A stretch of DNA of 64,000 nucleotides. Origin: Pomacea canaliculata (Eukaryota; Mollusca; Gastropoda; Architaenioglossa; Ampullariidae). The stretch covers positions 8,297,509 through 8,361,508 of the forward strand of contig NC_037595.1 in NCBI RefSeq assembly GCF_003073045.1, in the 5' to 3' direction. The notes below the pieces were generated by a model. The model was not told the DNA's origin. It made no database searches and saw nothing but the letters and a program-made list of their open reading frames with translations. This document shows, piece after piece, positions 35,583-47,638 of this stretch (position 1 is its first letter; every line of letters begins with the position of its first letter). Made by a program: the position numbers and the translations under genes.

Positions 35583-37945
35583 TTAACGTCCCACTGGAGC
35601 AGACTCGTATTGTCGACAAAAGTCGTCCATGGCGCCTGTTGTCCAAGGGTTCGTCTCCGGGAAGGCCGTGCTGACGGCGCCATATTGTATCAGTGCGCGC
35701 TTCAGCTTCTCGCCAGCTTGACCGTTAAACTGCACCACAGCCACATGCTCACCAGCTGGACCATTGAACATGGAGTAGCTAAAGCCTGCCAGAGGACCAG
35801 ACGTGAAAGTGAAATGGTTTTTGTGCTGGGTGGTACGTGATGTTTTGAGTGCCGAGAAGCCGTTGTCCTCCGCCAAGCGCTCGATGTCGTCGACGTAGGC
35901 CGCCAGGTCAACGTCGCTTCTCAAGTGGAAAGCCACGAACATGTCATGACGGGTAAGCAACGCTGGAGTGGTTGTGGCGAGGGCTGAAGACGGGGTCACC
36001 CAGTCGCTGTCCGTCTGTGTACATCAACGTCTCCACCACGTAGTTGTCGAAGAGGCTGAAGCGCAGATCCAAGCGCATGTTTCCGGAATCGGAAATGTTA
36101 GCCACGCTTAACTCGCGAGGAGCTACCTGCCAGGCGTCGGCATCCAGCAGTTCTTTCTGGAACAGCATGAACTCAACGTTATCACCGTGGATGTTCACGC
36201 CTTGCAGCGGATGCCGCAGTTCCTCGGCACCCAGGACGGTGGTGTAAAAGTCCACAGACCGCCACAGGTCGTCCGTTGTCGTGCCGAAATGGAAGAGGCC
36301 ATAGAGTTTGCCTGGCACGCCGGCCGCCCGCTTGTACTCGTTGTCCACGCGGCCAGACATGAAGGCCGTGGCCACGGCTCGCCGGCGGCAGTAGTGGCGG
36401 CCCACGTTGTGTCGAAACAGCTGTGTGATGCGGTTCAGCTCCAGCTGCTCACCGTTGGGGCCCTTGAAGTAGGCGAAGGACAGCCCAGAAAAGTCGCCCT
36501 GCAGGAAGGTGATACCCAGCCGCTCTTCCGGGACTGCTCGCTGCTCGGCCTCGCTATGGACCTGCACATAGTAGTAATATCTGGTTTGGTGATTGCGGCT
36601 TGAGAGGGATTGTATGAACTCGGAGTAAAGAATGTAGAAGGAGGAAGAGGTCCAAGAAGAAGTAGTAGTGATAGTGTGATAGTAGTAGTAGTAAGGTGGC
36701 AGTATTAGATATGGTGGGAGAGGAGGTGATGATAGAAGAAGCAGCTGTAGAAGAGATGGTAGTATTAGAAGTGATAGAAGTAGTGCTAAAGGAGAAAGGA
36801 ATATTTGAAATAATGGAAATAATGACAACAACAAGAATTAAAAAACACAACAAAATAATAATCTTTTGATATCTATGCAGCATTAAAAGTAGATAAAAAA
36901 CAATAAAACACCAGTAATAAGAACCCTAAGACCAGGGGCAAAATGAAGAAGAGGGACAACTGTCACGCCTTTCATACCTCTACAGGTCTGTTGAACTTGA
37001 CCTGGGTAAGATTCAGTTCAACCGCTCTTGCCTCCACTTGAGCGATGTAGTGGTTGAAGTCGACGTCGTCCTGCACCCAGAAGCAGAGGTGGGGTGCAGC
37101 GATGTAGGCCGGACTGGTGTAGGGCTCCACGACGGAGAAGGCTGACCCTTGACCTGTTCCTTCTCGCTTAGTGAACTGCATCAGCTGAACGAGGCCGTTG
37201 TCGAAGACACAAACTCCACTCGCACCTTTAGAAACAAATTTTAATCTTTTTAATCTTTAATTTTTATCTACTGTATCAACAGCTACGACGCTTCATCACA
37301 TGACCAAAGCCCTCACCCACCTCCAACGTTCCGTCGTCGCCAATGTTGGGAACACCGACTGGTTCTGCTCCTCGTTCTCTGGCCTCTTGAAGTTCTTTGA
37401 AGAAAAAAAGTTGGTAGTGCTCATCGCCATGGAAGCGATGGCTCATTTCTTGTGCATGCATCCCTCCTAGAAGCTTCAACAAAAATTGTAAATAATTTTT
37501 TTGATGTAGAATCGTTAAGTTTCTCTTAAATTATTGACCGCTTGTCTTCTCACTAAAGAACAACGTAATGATAGACTTAGCAACAACTGTTATATTTGTA
37601 TACATTTTTGAGATATTGTCATGCATTTGACATCATTTTGAGTACGAATTAGGCCCCTTAAAACAAAGAAACACCCACACATTGCTAATAGCAGTTTGGA
37701 GGGCGGTTTAGACTGATTTCTAGGAGAAAGGTGACCGAAGAAGCGTTTAACTGAACGAAAGAGCACACCACGTGCCTGGTGACGTCACTAACCTCAACGT
37801 AAAACTTCAGCGATGACTCGATGTCATCGGTGGTGACTGAGATGAAGGCGATGCCGTGTAGGTGGTTGTCAGAGTCCCCGAGCGCCAGCCAGGGGACCTC
37901 AGTGAGGATCAGCAGAGCAGCGACCACCGCCATGCGAACAGGCAT
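35583..37945 (-). pseudogene. Secreted VOC-fold protein, copy 2, with two single-base frame breaks
   Basis: Tandem paralogue of the gene at 28323-30895. Exons in the same places: 37793-37945, 37321-37473, 36978-37225 and 35583-36561, with the same splice sites and a nearly identical sequence. Exon 3 is one base shorter than in copy 1 (near 37208, GAAGACAC against GAAGACCAC) and exon 4 one base longer (near 35945-35951, where copy 1 codes AYPHDMF). Each shifts the frame, so no full-length product can be made as read. Purifying similarity over the rest is high, so either it died recently or these are assembly errors in a near-identical duplicate. Intron 3 lacks the SINE-like insert of copy 1 and has a purine-rich tract at 36610-36830. 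Confidence 0.8.
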
Positions 37946-38164
37946 CTTGCCGACAAGGGTGTCTTCAGGTCTGTCAGCACCTGTACCTGCCACGGTGAGG
38001 ACTTCGAGGTCAAGTTCAAACCTCAGACAAACCGTTGTCATTATCTGCTCTGTTTTCAATAGCAAGAGTGCTCTCCTCTTGTGCTTCCCTACAAACTTGA
38101 TCTTTCTCAGTGACAGCTATTTTTTTTTTTTTTAAAAAAAGCTCTTTTCCGAACATTTTGGCAT

Positions 38165-38755
38165 TGATAAACTGGAACTTGGTCATTGTCATGCACTTGA
38201 ACCAATCTTTCTCCTCGACACGGGTTTAGAGCGGACGAACACAGCTTGAAATGTGTGCTAAGATTGCGCATGGTGGGAAGAAGGGAAGAAATGTCATTGT
38301 ACTGCTACATTACATCCTTACGTGTGGACCTTTATTATACAAACAACGGTTTAACAAATGTATAAGGATGCCAAAACATCAGTGCATTTTTCGCACATCT
38401 TTATCTCTGGCCCCAATGTTCCTTCTTTGCTTTATTTGAGTTAAGTTTATTCCTGTGTGGTGTAGTGAAGTCCATTTCCTAACTTGACAGACTGAAAGCT
38501 CCTGTTCTGGAGCGGAGGCACCATGATTAAAGTGAAAGGAGAGATAAAAGTTGCGGCGTGCCAACTGCCAGATGACACTTTCTTACAACATTTCCACATG
38601 CTGTCTGTCTTTTGCTCTCGAATAGGACACATTGGATTTACTTCAGTATCCAGATTGTATTCATTTTATTTCGAGCTAATAGAGAATGGAGAAAATAAAC
38701 ATGCTCCAGAACAATGTACACTAACCATTCTTAGTCCATGATCAAATCATGGTAA
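38165..38755. repeat. Upstream arm of the duplicated unit, copy 2
   Basis: Counterpart of 33365-34180. It ends at the shared palindrome-like ATGATCAAATCATGG, after which the two arms diverge, marking the edge of the duplication. Confidence 0.8.
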
Positions 38756-38839
38756 ATAATAAACAAGGTAAATACAGACACACGTTATGCACACTTATAG
38801 TCAGGATCGACAGGGTTGCAGAAAAGTCTCTGTTCTGAA

Positions 38840-39535
38840 AAAAAAAATTCGTCTTACGTTTGAAGATGATAAGAGAATCAGAGCGACGAAGGCTAACGGG
38901 TAGTCTGTTCCAAGTTCATGAGGCTTAGCAGCAGAAAGACTTCTATCATTGTCTTTGTCTTAGCCATTAAGACTCAAAGAAGCTTGGTGTTAAAAGATGA
39001 GCGAAGAAGCCGTGCGGGTGTATAAATCGGAGGTAGTTCAGAAGAGGCACCGATCGAGGACCAGTGGAAGAAACTGAGGAATAAGTGGGAAGTGGAAAGG
39101 TGATACAATCAGCGACAGCCAGCAAGTGAAGAGAGAGAGAGAATGAGGGGTGATATATGTTCAGATCGAGATGGTCTACAGATGAGGCGAGCAGATCCTT
39201 TGAAGTCTGGTCTGTCAAGAAGATGCTTATGAATACCAGCCATTCTCGAGAGCACAAAGGCACAGAGGTGAGTTTTAGTTGCATCAGTGGTAAGATAATG
39301 ATAAATGGTACTAATCCTATGAAGTTCAAAGTAAGCAATTCTGCAGACATGAGAAATGTGATGATGAAAAGTCAGACTCTGACAGAGAATGACACCCAAA
39401 CTACGGACAGCGGTGGAGAAAGGAATAGTTTCGTTTATGGACAGATACTGAGGTAGAGAAGGATAACTCAGAAATTTCTTGGGACAAGTCAATAGCAATT
39501 CAGTCTTGTCATCATTCAGTTGCAGCATATTCTGG
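38840..39535 (-). mobile_element. LINE fragment (CR1/L2-like), reverse transcriptase C-terminus
   Basis: Minus-strand translation gives MLQLNDDKTELLLTCP, AVRSLGVILCQSLTFHHHIS, VCRIAYFELHRISTIYHYLT, TDATKTHLCAFVLSR, RSEHISPLILSLSSL and, after frame breaks, WNRLPVSLRRSDSLIIFKRK. This is the conserved end of a non-LTR ORF2 common in marine animals. It is 5'-truncated and decayed. Confidence 0.9.
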
Positions 39536-40109
39536 ACTTTTGTATCCGCTTTGTACGCATTTAATAAAAATTTAATAAAAGCAAATCCTCACCCTTGCAG
39601 GTTTATATTTTTCACAGACATTTTTTAATCCTTTTTTTCCCTTTGTAAAACCTGGAAGGAAAGCTTTCGTCAGGCCTAGCAGAGCACCAATTATTTGTTC
39701 TGTTCTCCACACATCCTGAACTGGAAACTTTTCAGCAATGTTTCAATGATAAAGATCAGTTTATTGCTTCAAGGTGTAGAAAAATAATTGCTGACAATGA
39801 CAGAGAGGTTTATAAAGTAATCAATTCGAATAATCAGAATATATCGTTCACCTTGACTGCCTTCGAAAAATGGGGAAGGACGAGTTGATGCATTTGGTTG
39901 TCAAATCTTTTAGTTAATGCAGGCTGCATGATAGCTACAGGCAAGTACACCCAGAGGTGTATGGCAGCTTAAAACTACAAAGCTCTTCTCTGTGCATAAA
40001 AGGTAAACGTAATCACGTAACCATTAGGTTACAGTGAGCATGAAGCGTTAGAGTCCTAACTTATCTTGGGATCAGCTTTGTGAGGGGTGTGCTCATCTCC
40101 ACCCCCTCA

Positions 40110-40245
40110 CTTTCCCCACCCCTCTACAGCGAGGTACCCACTTCACAGCTGGGTCAAGTGCGATGTGTACGCTGCGATGGCTAGTGTGTGACTGCCTTTG
40201 GTTTGACCACCATTACTTTAATCACTAAGCTATTCGTCCCCATAA
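40110..40245 (-). repeat. Possible tRNA-like SINE fragment
   Basis: The plus strand has GAGGTACCCACTTCACAGC, TGGGTC and, further on, CCACCATTACTTTAATCACT then AAGCTATTCG. The last part resembles the reverse of a tRNA A-box region (AACCACTAAGCTATCG). No ends or target duplication were identified. Confidence 0.3.
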
Positions 40246-40417
40246 GAACCAAAGCAAAGAGTAGATGAGAAAATCAGGTCCAGTATGCAATTTTTAGGAG
40301 ACTGTTTTTCTAAAATGTGTACGTTGACATTTACTTATCTCTTTCTTCTTTTGTTTCTAGTTATAAACACACAGCATTTTTCTGTATGAAGCACACACAC
40401 AAAAAAAAGTAAAATCA

Positions 40418-40545
40418 ATATGTGTATATGTGTATATATAGATACACACATACTACCATTCATATATATATATACACACACAGCATGAATATTAGTATAT
40501 GTGTGTGTATATAGATATATACTATGTGTGTGTACTAATGTATGG
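40418..40545. repeat. TA/TG/CA microsatellite
   Basis: Alternating TATGTG, TATATA and ACACAC runs, with some dyad symmetry. Confidence 0.85.
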
Positions 40546-40667
40546 GTTTGTTACTATCAATTTTCTGTCTGTAATTTATCATTAAAGAAAATATTTAGAG
40601 AAACAATTAATGCTGTGCAAACAGAAAAGTTAAAGTAAGATTCAGTAAAAGCGCATATCCACAATGA

Positions 40668-43600
40668 TCAAAATTCAAAGGTGAGGACTCCACAGTCATG
40701 AATCTTGATGTCTCTGACGGGTCGCTCATTCATTGTTTTTTCAGTCTCCATTCTGCGTAGTGTCTCTGTACCTTCTATAATTTGCCTGTGAGCAGAAAAA
40801 GATGAGTTTGTTTATAGTCTTTACAAAGCTTCCATTTCTGCATTCACATAATTTATCACTTATGTTCTTTTTGTTTAGTATTCTTGAAGCAAGCGAAGGA
40901 AATAAATAAAAACAAAGCTGTAATGGGTATAATGCAGTAATGTCCATATGGTAGAGGGTAGCTGGGGATCCACACATAAGCGGGCTGGAAAACATGTATG
41001 GACTGGGGGCGGCACAATGGGGAAGGTGTCCTATGTCTGGCGACCCCAAACAGTTTGAACAATATGAATATAGTAGGCTTCAAGAATTTTTGTTGCATTG
41101 TTGACAGCGTAACATGAAGCGTTTCAGAAAAGTGTGCTATCCCTAAAATGCGAACAGTAAAGTGCATGATACATTTTCTAAAAATAATTAAACTACATTT
41201 GAGTGAAGCACAGCATACCCAAAAGCCACATATTTGGTGTCCATCCACTGTGTAGGCTGAAGTGTAATATAGAACTGTGATCCATTTGTGTGTCGTCCTT
41301 TGTTGGCCATGCCTAGTATTCCTCTTCTGTTATGAGGCACAGAGAAATTCTCATCTGGAACCAAATGCCACAGATATATTTCCTATATAGCTCAAGAAGA
41401 CTTTAGAAAGCTATACATAAGAAGACTTATTAAAATGCTTCTTTTAACTTTTTGAAATGTATTGTGACTAAATATCAAGCTTATTTCTTCCTGAATCTTG
41501 TGGATTAAACTCAAGCAAACTTCTTACAATTCTTATTTTTCATATAACATTTTGATAGGTTTCTACTTTATCTTCTTATCAGAATATCTTTCAAAATTAA
41601 GTTTCATTTTGCATATTATTGGTTTTAATTGGTGTTTATGCCAACACATCATTTTACCTTCAAACACAGATCCATAGACGGACTCTCCACCATTCCCTCT
41701 GCCATGATAGAAGTCTGAAACGGGTAAGCAATAAATGCTGTTACTTTTAATCTAGGAAACAGTGTCTCAAAGGAAACAGAATTACAGAATATACATCCAC
41801 AATTAATGATGAAGCAAACAATAAGAAACTAGAAGAAAAAAAAGACCTCCTCCTTGGATCCATCCATTAGGAACAAGTCTGTGGAATATGGAGTTTTTAA
41901 AGGTCAGGTTCATGCCTGTCTCTTCACTGATCCCTTTCTCTCCTGTGCACAGTGCTTTGAAGTTCGCACATGTTTTTGGAACACAGTCAGAAAAGAGCTG
42001 CCAATGACCAGAAATACTTTAAGTTAATGCATGTCATATTAAAAACATTAGTACACACAGCTTCATGCTATTCCCAAAAGAAAAAAAGAAACCAGTAGGT
42101 ATTCTCTACTAAACTTTAGATCTTTCTTGCTGTAAAATATAAGGTAGACATCTGTTTGTTAATTTTTTTTTTCTTTTATGCTGCTTACTTTATAACACTA
42201 TCTTTTATCCTTTTTGTAGCTCCATGCTGTCCACTACTATTCCTCTGAAACAGCTGCTTGATGTGTGCTGCAATTACTTTCTGGAAAAAAATGGCCAATC
42301 TCAGGGCTGGGTTGCACCAAGAGTCTCAACTCTAGTTTTTATATTTTCCCTGGAATCCCTTTAAAGCAGCTTGTGCCTGACACTGAGTCCCAGGTCAGGA
42401 AATCATCACAATGTCATAAAAAGAATACTGCTTTCTCAACCTAGTTCTGACCCACATCCTGCATGAGTGTATTGACTCGTTGATTCCAGTTATCACTTGC
42501 ATTATCAATCACTCTTTGCTGACTAGTGTTGTGCCCTTGTTGCTTAAGCTTCTTCTTCTCTGGACCCACCATTTGGAATACTTTACCCATTTCTCATCAA
42601 CCTGTCTGCATTGAAAGATTTCAACTGAAGCCTCAAAATCCATCTCTTTCACATGTATCTTTCACAATCAACTGAACTCTTCCCTTTATTCCTAATTGGT
42701 TCTTTATCTGGATACATACCCTTCATTTATGTTTTCCAGTGTCATTTGTGCTGCTTGTGTTTTTTTGTTGTATGTTTGACTCTTGGTTAATTTCTAGTCT
42801 TTTGTGCACAGTGAGTTGAAGTCATTCACACAGGAAAATACACTCTACAAATTCTATTATTATTGGTGAAATTATCAAAAATTGTGTTTTAACTTCTTTT
42901 CTTTTAAACATCCCTAACAAAGTATTCAGATCCCTCACTAATCAAATGCAATTTAAACCTTGATCTCATACATGTTGCACCAATGTCTGCTTATTTGATT
43001 GTAAAAATTTATCTGAAAAACAATCTTATAAAAAACACTAAAACCTCCTTGATTTTCAGCTGTGTACAGTTTAAGAGTTTCAGACTTACCTCAATAACAA
43101 GTCGTCCAACATCTTCATCCTCAATACTGATGTCCATGTAGACATAGTCATGCTTTAAGAAAAAGAAAACATTTTTCAATTATCTTCATGCTGTATATAT
43201 TTATTCATTTGAATGATGTCTCCCTTTAAGGAAGCTCCTAAATCAGGAAAGAAGCAGGAAAACAGTATTTAAAAAAACATGGAAAGCTGAACAGAATAGA
43301 AATGTTAAAATGCATGGAAATCAACTGCTTTATTTACAAACACAAGAATCACATTGAATATCTAGTATTCTATGAAAAAGAGGACCCCACAATATTTATG
43401 TTACCTTTTTAGAATTCAGGTGTTCCTTATACCCTTCTTCTGTGAGAGTGAAATATAAGGGCAGTGGACGAAAGTCATCAAAGTTGAATTTGTCCTGCGC
43501 CCATTCGTTGAAGTCATCTGGACCACCAATCAACTCACCATTTGCAAACGTAATGGTCTTTTCAGAGAACACCCAAGCCTCTCCTCTAAGTTCCTGTGTA

Positions 43601-44257
43601 AATGGCATCAAAGGAAAACTGACAAGGGAAGAAAAAGTATTATGCTTACATCTGTTGGAGAAGTAAATACTCTACAATTATTTTTTATAATCAGTAATTT
43701 TTATCATAAACGAATGAATAGAAACAAACAAGCTTTTAAAGTATCAAAACTTCAGATTTGTAACATTTGTTCTGTAATTTTTTTCCCAATATTTTTATTA
43801 AGGAAATTGCTGTCTGTCTTTAGGTTCCATTTACATTCTTTTAACTGTGCTTGTTTTAAAAGAAACTTAATATAATTGAGAAAGATACTTAAATAAGACA
43901 ATGTTATACTGTCAGTGTTTCATGGCTAAGTAAAATCCTCTGTCTCTGAAGCTCATAGCCTGTATATATGTATGCATGGCACACACCTTCATTTTAAATC
44001 ATAAAATTAACTTACCCTTTTCTTCTCATCAATAAACAGGTTCCAGTCAAATTCAAGCATGCCACCTATAATAGGCTCTTGAATGTTGTCTGGGTACTGT
44101 TTGTAAATATCCTGTGATTTGAATAAAAATTAAAATGAATAAAATATGACAATACATATCTATAAAAACGTCCTTTCTCTCATTCTCTCTCTCTCTCTCA
44201 CTCACACACATGGTAATCAAAGATACTCTGTATTAGTGTTCTATGTTTATAGATATA

Positions 44258-44289
<32 letters not shown>

Positions 44290-44793
44290 TCAGGGTTAAG
44301 AACAGATCTTTATATATATATATATATTTTATTGATCCCGTAGGGCAATTACTAGCAGCTTTATAAAGAAACGTGGCTTTGAACCACACAGTAGAACATC
44401 AACAATACTAACACATTCACCAACAACACGTACCAGACATCCCCCATACAAATACAATTCATTCACACACGGCGATGTTCCAAAGTCACAAAGCGACAAT
44501 ATGTTGTCCTGTATGTAGTCATTCAGAGAATCAGTGGTCCGGCGAAAGCTGACGGAACTCTCATGATAGGATATGTCCGATAGAACATGCTTATCATCAC
44601 ATAAAATTGCAGACACTTTCGAAAATATTTCTTTGAATGTCTGTGTTACAAAAAAATAGGCACTTCTTTCAAAAGTTGCTAACATTTGACCTTTATTTAG
44701 ATAAAAAAAAAATACCTCTGCACAGCAGCGTGTTTTCACAAAGCTGATGTTGTTTAGGACTCCATAGATCTCGATCTTCAGCTTGTTCGCCAT
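40668..44793 (-). CDS. PPIL6: Cyclophilin-type peptidyl-prolyl isomerase-like 6, 8 exons, 295 residues
   Basis: Exons: 44716-44793, 44016-44111, 43405-43593, 43090-43152, 41847-41997, 41658-41714, 41219-41354, 40668-40785; phases fit throughout. The N-terminal part follows the PPIL6-specific region ([20 protein letters not shown], then [14 protein letters not shown]). From residue about 122 a cyclophilin domain begins: [87 protein letters not shown]. The Arg of FHR, the Gln of GSQFYI and a Trp at TQWMD correspond to cyclophilin A residues for catalysis and cyclosporin binding. Human PPIL6 has Tyr at the Trp place as I recall it, so this copy may be closer to an active enzyme. Human length is 311. 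A start at 44817 is also in frame; 44793 gives [11 protein letters not shown], fitting the family better. Confidence 0.95.
42430..42870 (+). mobile_element. Internally deleted LINE remnant in PPIL6 intron 4
   Basis: Plus-strand translation first gives [20 protein letters not shown] and [12 protein letters not shown], from the start of a reverse transcriptase domain. About 20 bases later it gives [15 protein letters not shown] and then [14 protein letters not shown], from the very end of the same ORF. The middle of the gene is gone. It ends in the GTGCACAGTGAGTTGAAG tail and an ATT-rich end, also seen at 8563-8635. Confidence 0.8.
44170..44330. repeat. CT/CA/TG/TA compound microsatellite
   Basis: Runs of TCTCTC, ACACAC, TGTGTG, GAGAGA and TATATA in PPIL6 intron 1; opposite runs could form a hairpin. 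Confidence 0.85.
44330..44640 (-). mobile_element. LINE 3' end fragment in PPIL6 intron 1
   Basis: On the plus strand the segment starts TTTTATTGATCCCGTAGGGC right after a TA run. Reversed, this is a non-LTR tail ending GGGATCAATAAAA(TA)n, known from several animal LINE families. The body has no readable ORF. Confidence 0.5.
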
Positions 44794-44829
44794 CTTTGTT
44801 ATCCTTAGTAACTGCATGCAAGGGACACC

Positions 44830-45540
44830 ACCACCGCCAACGCGATGACTACGAGTGTGGCTTCCCTTTACGTCCGATAGAGATAAACTCTCGTTTACTG
44901 GAGAGACAAGTGGGAACCCAGATCTTCAACACACTCGATCATTCTATTGCATTCTCCAAACAGGACACCCTGCTTTGCTGGCAATAGGTCTCATATCCTA
45001 ACTCTGCGAACGGTGATGGTGGTGGTGGCGTATTCTCTCCTCCCCATACCTTCACACATACTCTGCGACTTTCATTATTTTCGCTGAAAGTTGTTATCCG
45101 AGAACTTAAGTAAAAACATTATGACATGAGGTTACTATAAGTAGAACAAATATATATTTTAGACCTTTTATAAGTCGGCACTCGTACTGTGAGTAAATAT
45201 ATATTTCGTCCGCTTATAGTTTGTACGAATCAGATAGTTGAAGCACATATATATATAGCTATATATGGCTAATTAACTCAACGCTTCCTACTCTCCTATT
45301 GGCTGTAGCCTTGCCGACAAAAGCGTGGCCATGCATGACGTCATGGTTCCCCCCCCCCCACTACACACACACTACACACCCCTTCTGTTCCCAAGTGATG
45401 ACATAGATGTTCTTGGGTGTGAATCGGGCAAACAACATACGATACATAAGTGGCAACATGAGGCGCCAGGGACGTCAGCGCCAGACGTGATTAAAGACCC
45501 TCATTCACTTGACTCATACAAAGGATAAGGGTGCTGCCAC
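44830..45540. other. Upstream region of PPIL6
   Basis: No gene was recognised. It holds an AT palindrome-like TATATATAGCTATATATGGC near 45250 and a C run at about 45349. Confidence 0.4.
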
Positions 45541-45545
45541 CCCGA

Positions 45546-45898
45546 CTGTCTCACCTGGCAGACAATCCTATTTATTGGGTATAGGCCCTAAATATAACCG
45601 TCTTACCTAGCACACAATCCTTGCCACCTATAGGCACACACCGACTTGCCTTTGCGACAATCATAGTGTCATCGACTAGCATACTGTCCTACCTATAGCA
45701 GGCAATCATTGTGTCGGCCATTGGTGTAAATTATCCCACCTAGCAGACAATCCTTTTTAGCACTCAACTTAGTCTTATCTAGCAGGCCATCCTGGTATTG
45801 GCAACAAAAGTAAATTGTCTTCGCAGACAATCTTTGTGACAGCAAAAAACATTAATGTATAACCTAGACACAATCTTTATGCCAGCAATAAACCAAGG
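45546..45898 (+). repeat. Degenerate minisatellite, about 45-bp period, about eight copies
   Basis: A core like CCTAGCAGACAATCCTT recurs as CCTGGCAGACAATCCTA, CCTAGCACACAATCCTT, ATAGCAGGCAATCATT, CCTAGCAGACAATCCTT, CTAGCAGGCCATCCTG, CGCAGACAATCTTTG and CCTAGACACAATCTTTA. Spacing is about 38-52 bases, each followed by a variable AT-richer part with GGTATAGG or GCCAGCAATAAA. Confidence 0.8.
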
Positions 45899-45899
45899 C

Positions 45900-47637
45900 G
45901 CTATGCTGCACTCCAACTCCTTCTGAGTTCTTGACGACTCTGGAGGGCACTGGAGGGAAAGGGGTACCGGGTGGGAGAAGGGCGGTAGGCATGTCTGCCA
46001 GTAAAGACAAAGACCTGCAGGGTGGCGTGGTGGTGACAGTCATCAAGAGCTCGATAGAGCGTCGCCATTGCGACCAGCAACGAGCTTCGCTGTGTTCCAC
46101 GCAACAGTGCTCGGCAACCTTCGTCTCCGCTGGGATCACAGTCCATGGCAAAGCTCGTTGGCCGACAGACGTAGAACATGGCGTCACGTGTACAAACACC
46201 TGTGGGCTGTCAGAGATGTCTCGGTTCTTGACTTCTTTCCTTCGTTTCGTTTGACATTTTTTCCGCTGTCACAAGCGACGCCGAACCTGCGACCCAAATT
46301 TCAATTCCTTCCACTCCATCGGTGGTGACTGATATTTGTGTAGAGTACACCTTACTCCACGTAAGTATTTCCGAGCACAGCTAAGTCATGGCTTCTACTG
46401 ATTTATTGCTTTTATTATTTTCCAGCATAGGAACCCCTCTGGGTCTGAATATAAGGCTACTTTTGAAAATGTTTCCATAGATCTTACAGGACAAACTGTC
46501 AGAGAATCAACATTGTATTGTATGGCATCCCATAAAAATTTGCCTAGATATCTCAGTTCTGTTTTCACTCAGGTGTGTTTGTCTGTGTAAGTGTCTTTGC
46601 TTACAGAAGAACTATCTTGTAGTGTTTGGTTTAATAACGGGATTATATATATATAGTATACATTATATCTGTTCCTTTGTTTTTGTTCATTATGCTTCCA
46701 TCATTTATCTGATCTGCATTTGTTTCATTTTCAACTTTTGTTTGTTGTTATATTAGTAACAACAATAACAGCAATAACAACAACATCGAGATTAGATTTG
46801 TGCAAGATAGGTCTGACGTACTCCTGATAAGAGAGTGGGGGTGGAGGACGAACTTTTCAATATTTTTCCATGATATGAAAAAGCTGATCAGAGAATCACA
46901 GCACAAGCACGGTGGTTGACGGGTGGGCAAGTACATAAACAATGTAGACAGAAAAAAATTAATTAGATGGGCTGGGCAAAGTTCCATCCTCCTCCCCACC
47001 CACCCGACTCCACCTGCTACATGGTTGCGCGTCTCTGGCAGAGGATCTGCAGGTTCCACTCGGAGGATCGCTGGTAACCCCCTCGTCTTGTGTCAATATC
47101 GCTGGCTATGTTACTGAGCAATGTCTAATGTCAACACCTCCCACACCGAGCGCGCCCGTTCTCCCCCTCGCAGTTATTCATGCGTGATAGGGAGGACACT
47201 GGGTTCAGACGGGGGAGGGGAGGAAATGCGTGACAACACGTAATAACACAGTCGACCGTGGGGTGGGTTGGGGTAGAGCTAACAGGCTTGTGACGAGAAT
47301 TAAAAAGAATATTGCGTGTATATATGGGTGATGTTGCATAATGGTGGAGTAAACCTCTTGCTTTGCCGTGGCACGAAACGATGATTTTAAAATAAAAGAA
47401 ACAGCTTAGTGGCCGTTGTGAGCGTGAGTGAGCAAATAAGTACATTTGTCTGGTCAAGTGTAAACAGGAGAGACAGTCTTCTCGAAGTAACTGGAGAAGA
47501 CCCCCTCTGAAGCAAAAGATAAAGACTGTAAAATTACGGGGGAAAGCGGGATGTGGAGATGAAACAGGAGACGATGGTAAACACCATCAAGAGCGAAGAT
47601 CGTTAATCCCAGGCTCATGACATGATCCTGACTTGAA
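45900..47637. other. No gene recognised
   Basis: Mixed-composition sequence. 45950-46340 is GC-richer and has open stretches on both strands, but none resembles a family I know. A T/TTG-rich area with AAC repeats follows at 46740-46785. Confidence 0.4.
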
Positions 47638-47638
47638 A

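Larger units (their letters stand above)
39536..40667. other. Intergenic, 3' flank of PPIL6
   Basis: No gene was recognised. It holds a SINE-like stretch and an AT/GT microsatellite, listed separately. Confidence 0.5.

Noticed and set aside
44329-44715. Extension of the PPIL6 first-exon ORF to 162 residues
   Set aside because: After 44716 the frame runs through a splice donor into intron 1 and a LINE-like tail. Family alignment continues at the next exon.
45864-46254. Overlapping ORFs of about 110 residues on both strands
   Set aside because: GC-richer patch with open frames in several registers, no recognisable motif and no splice support.
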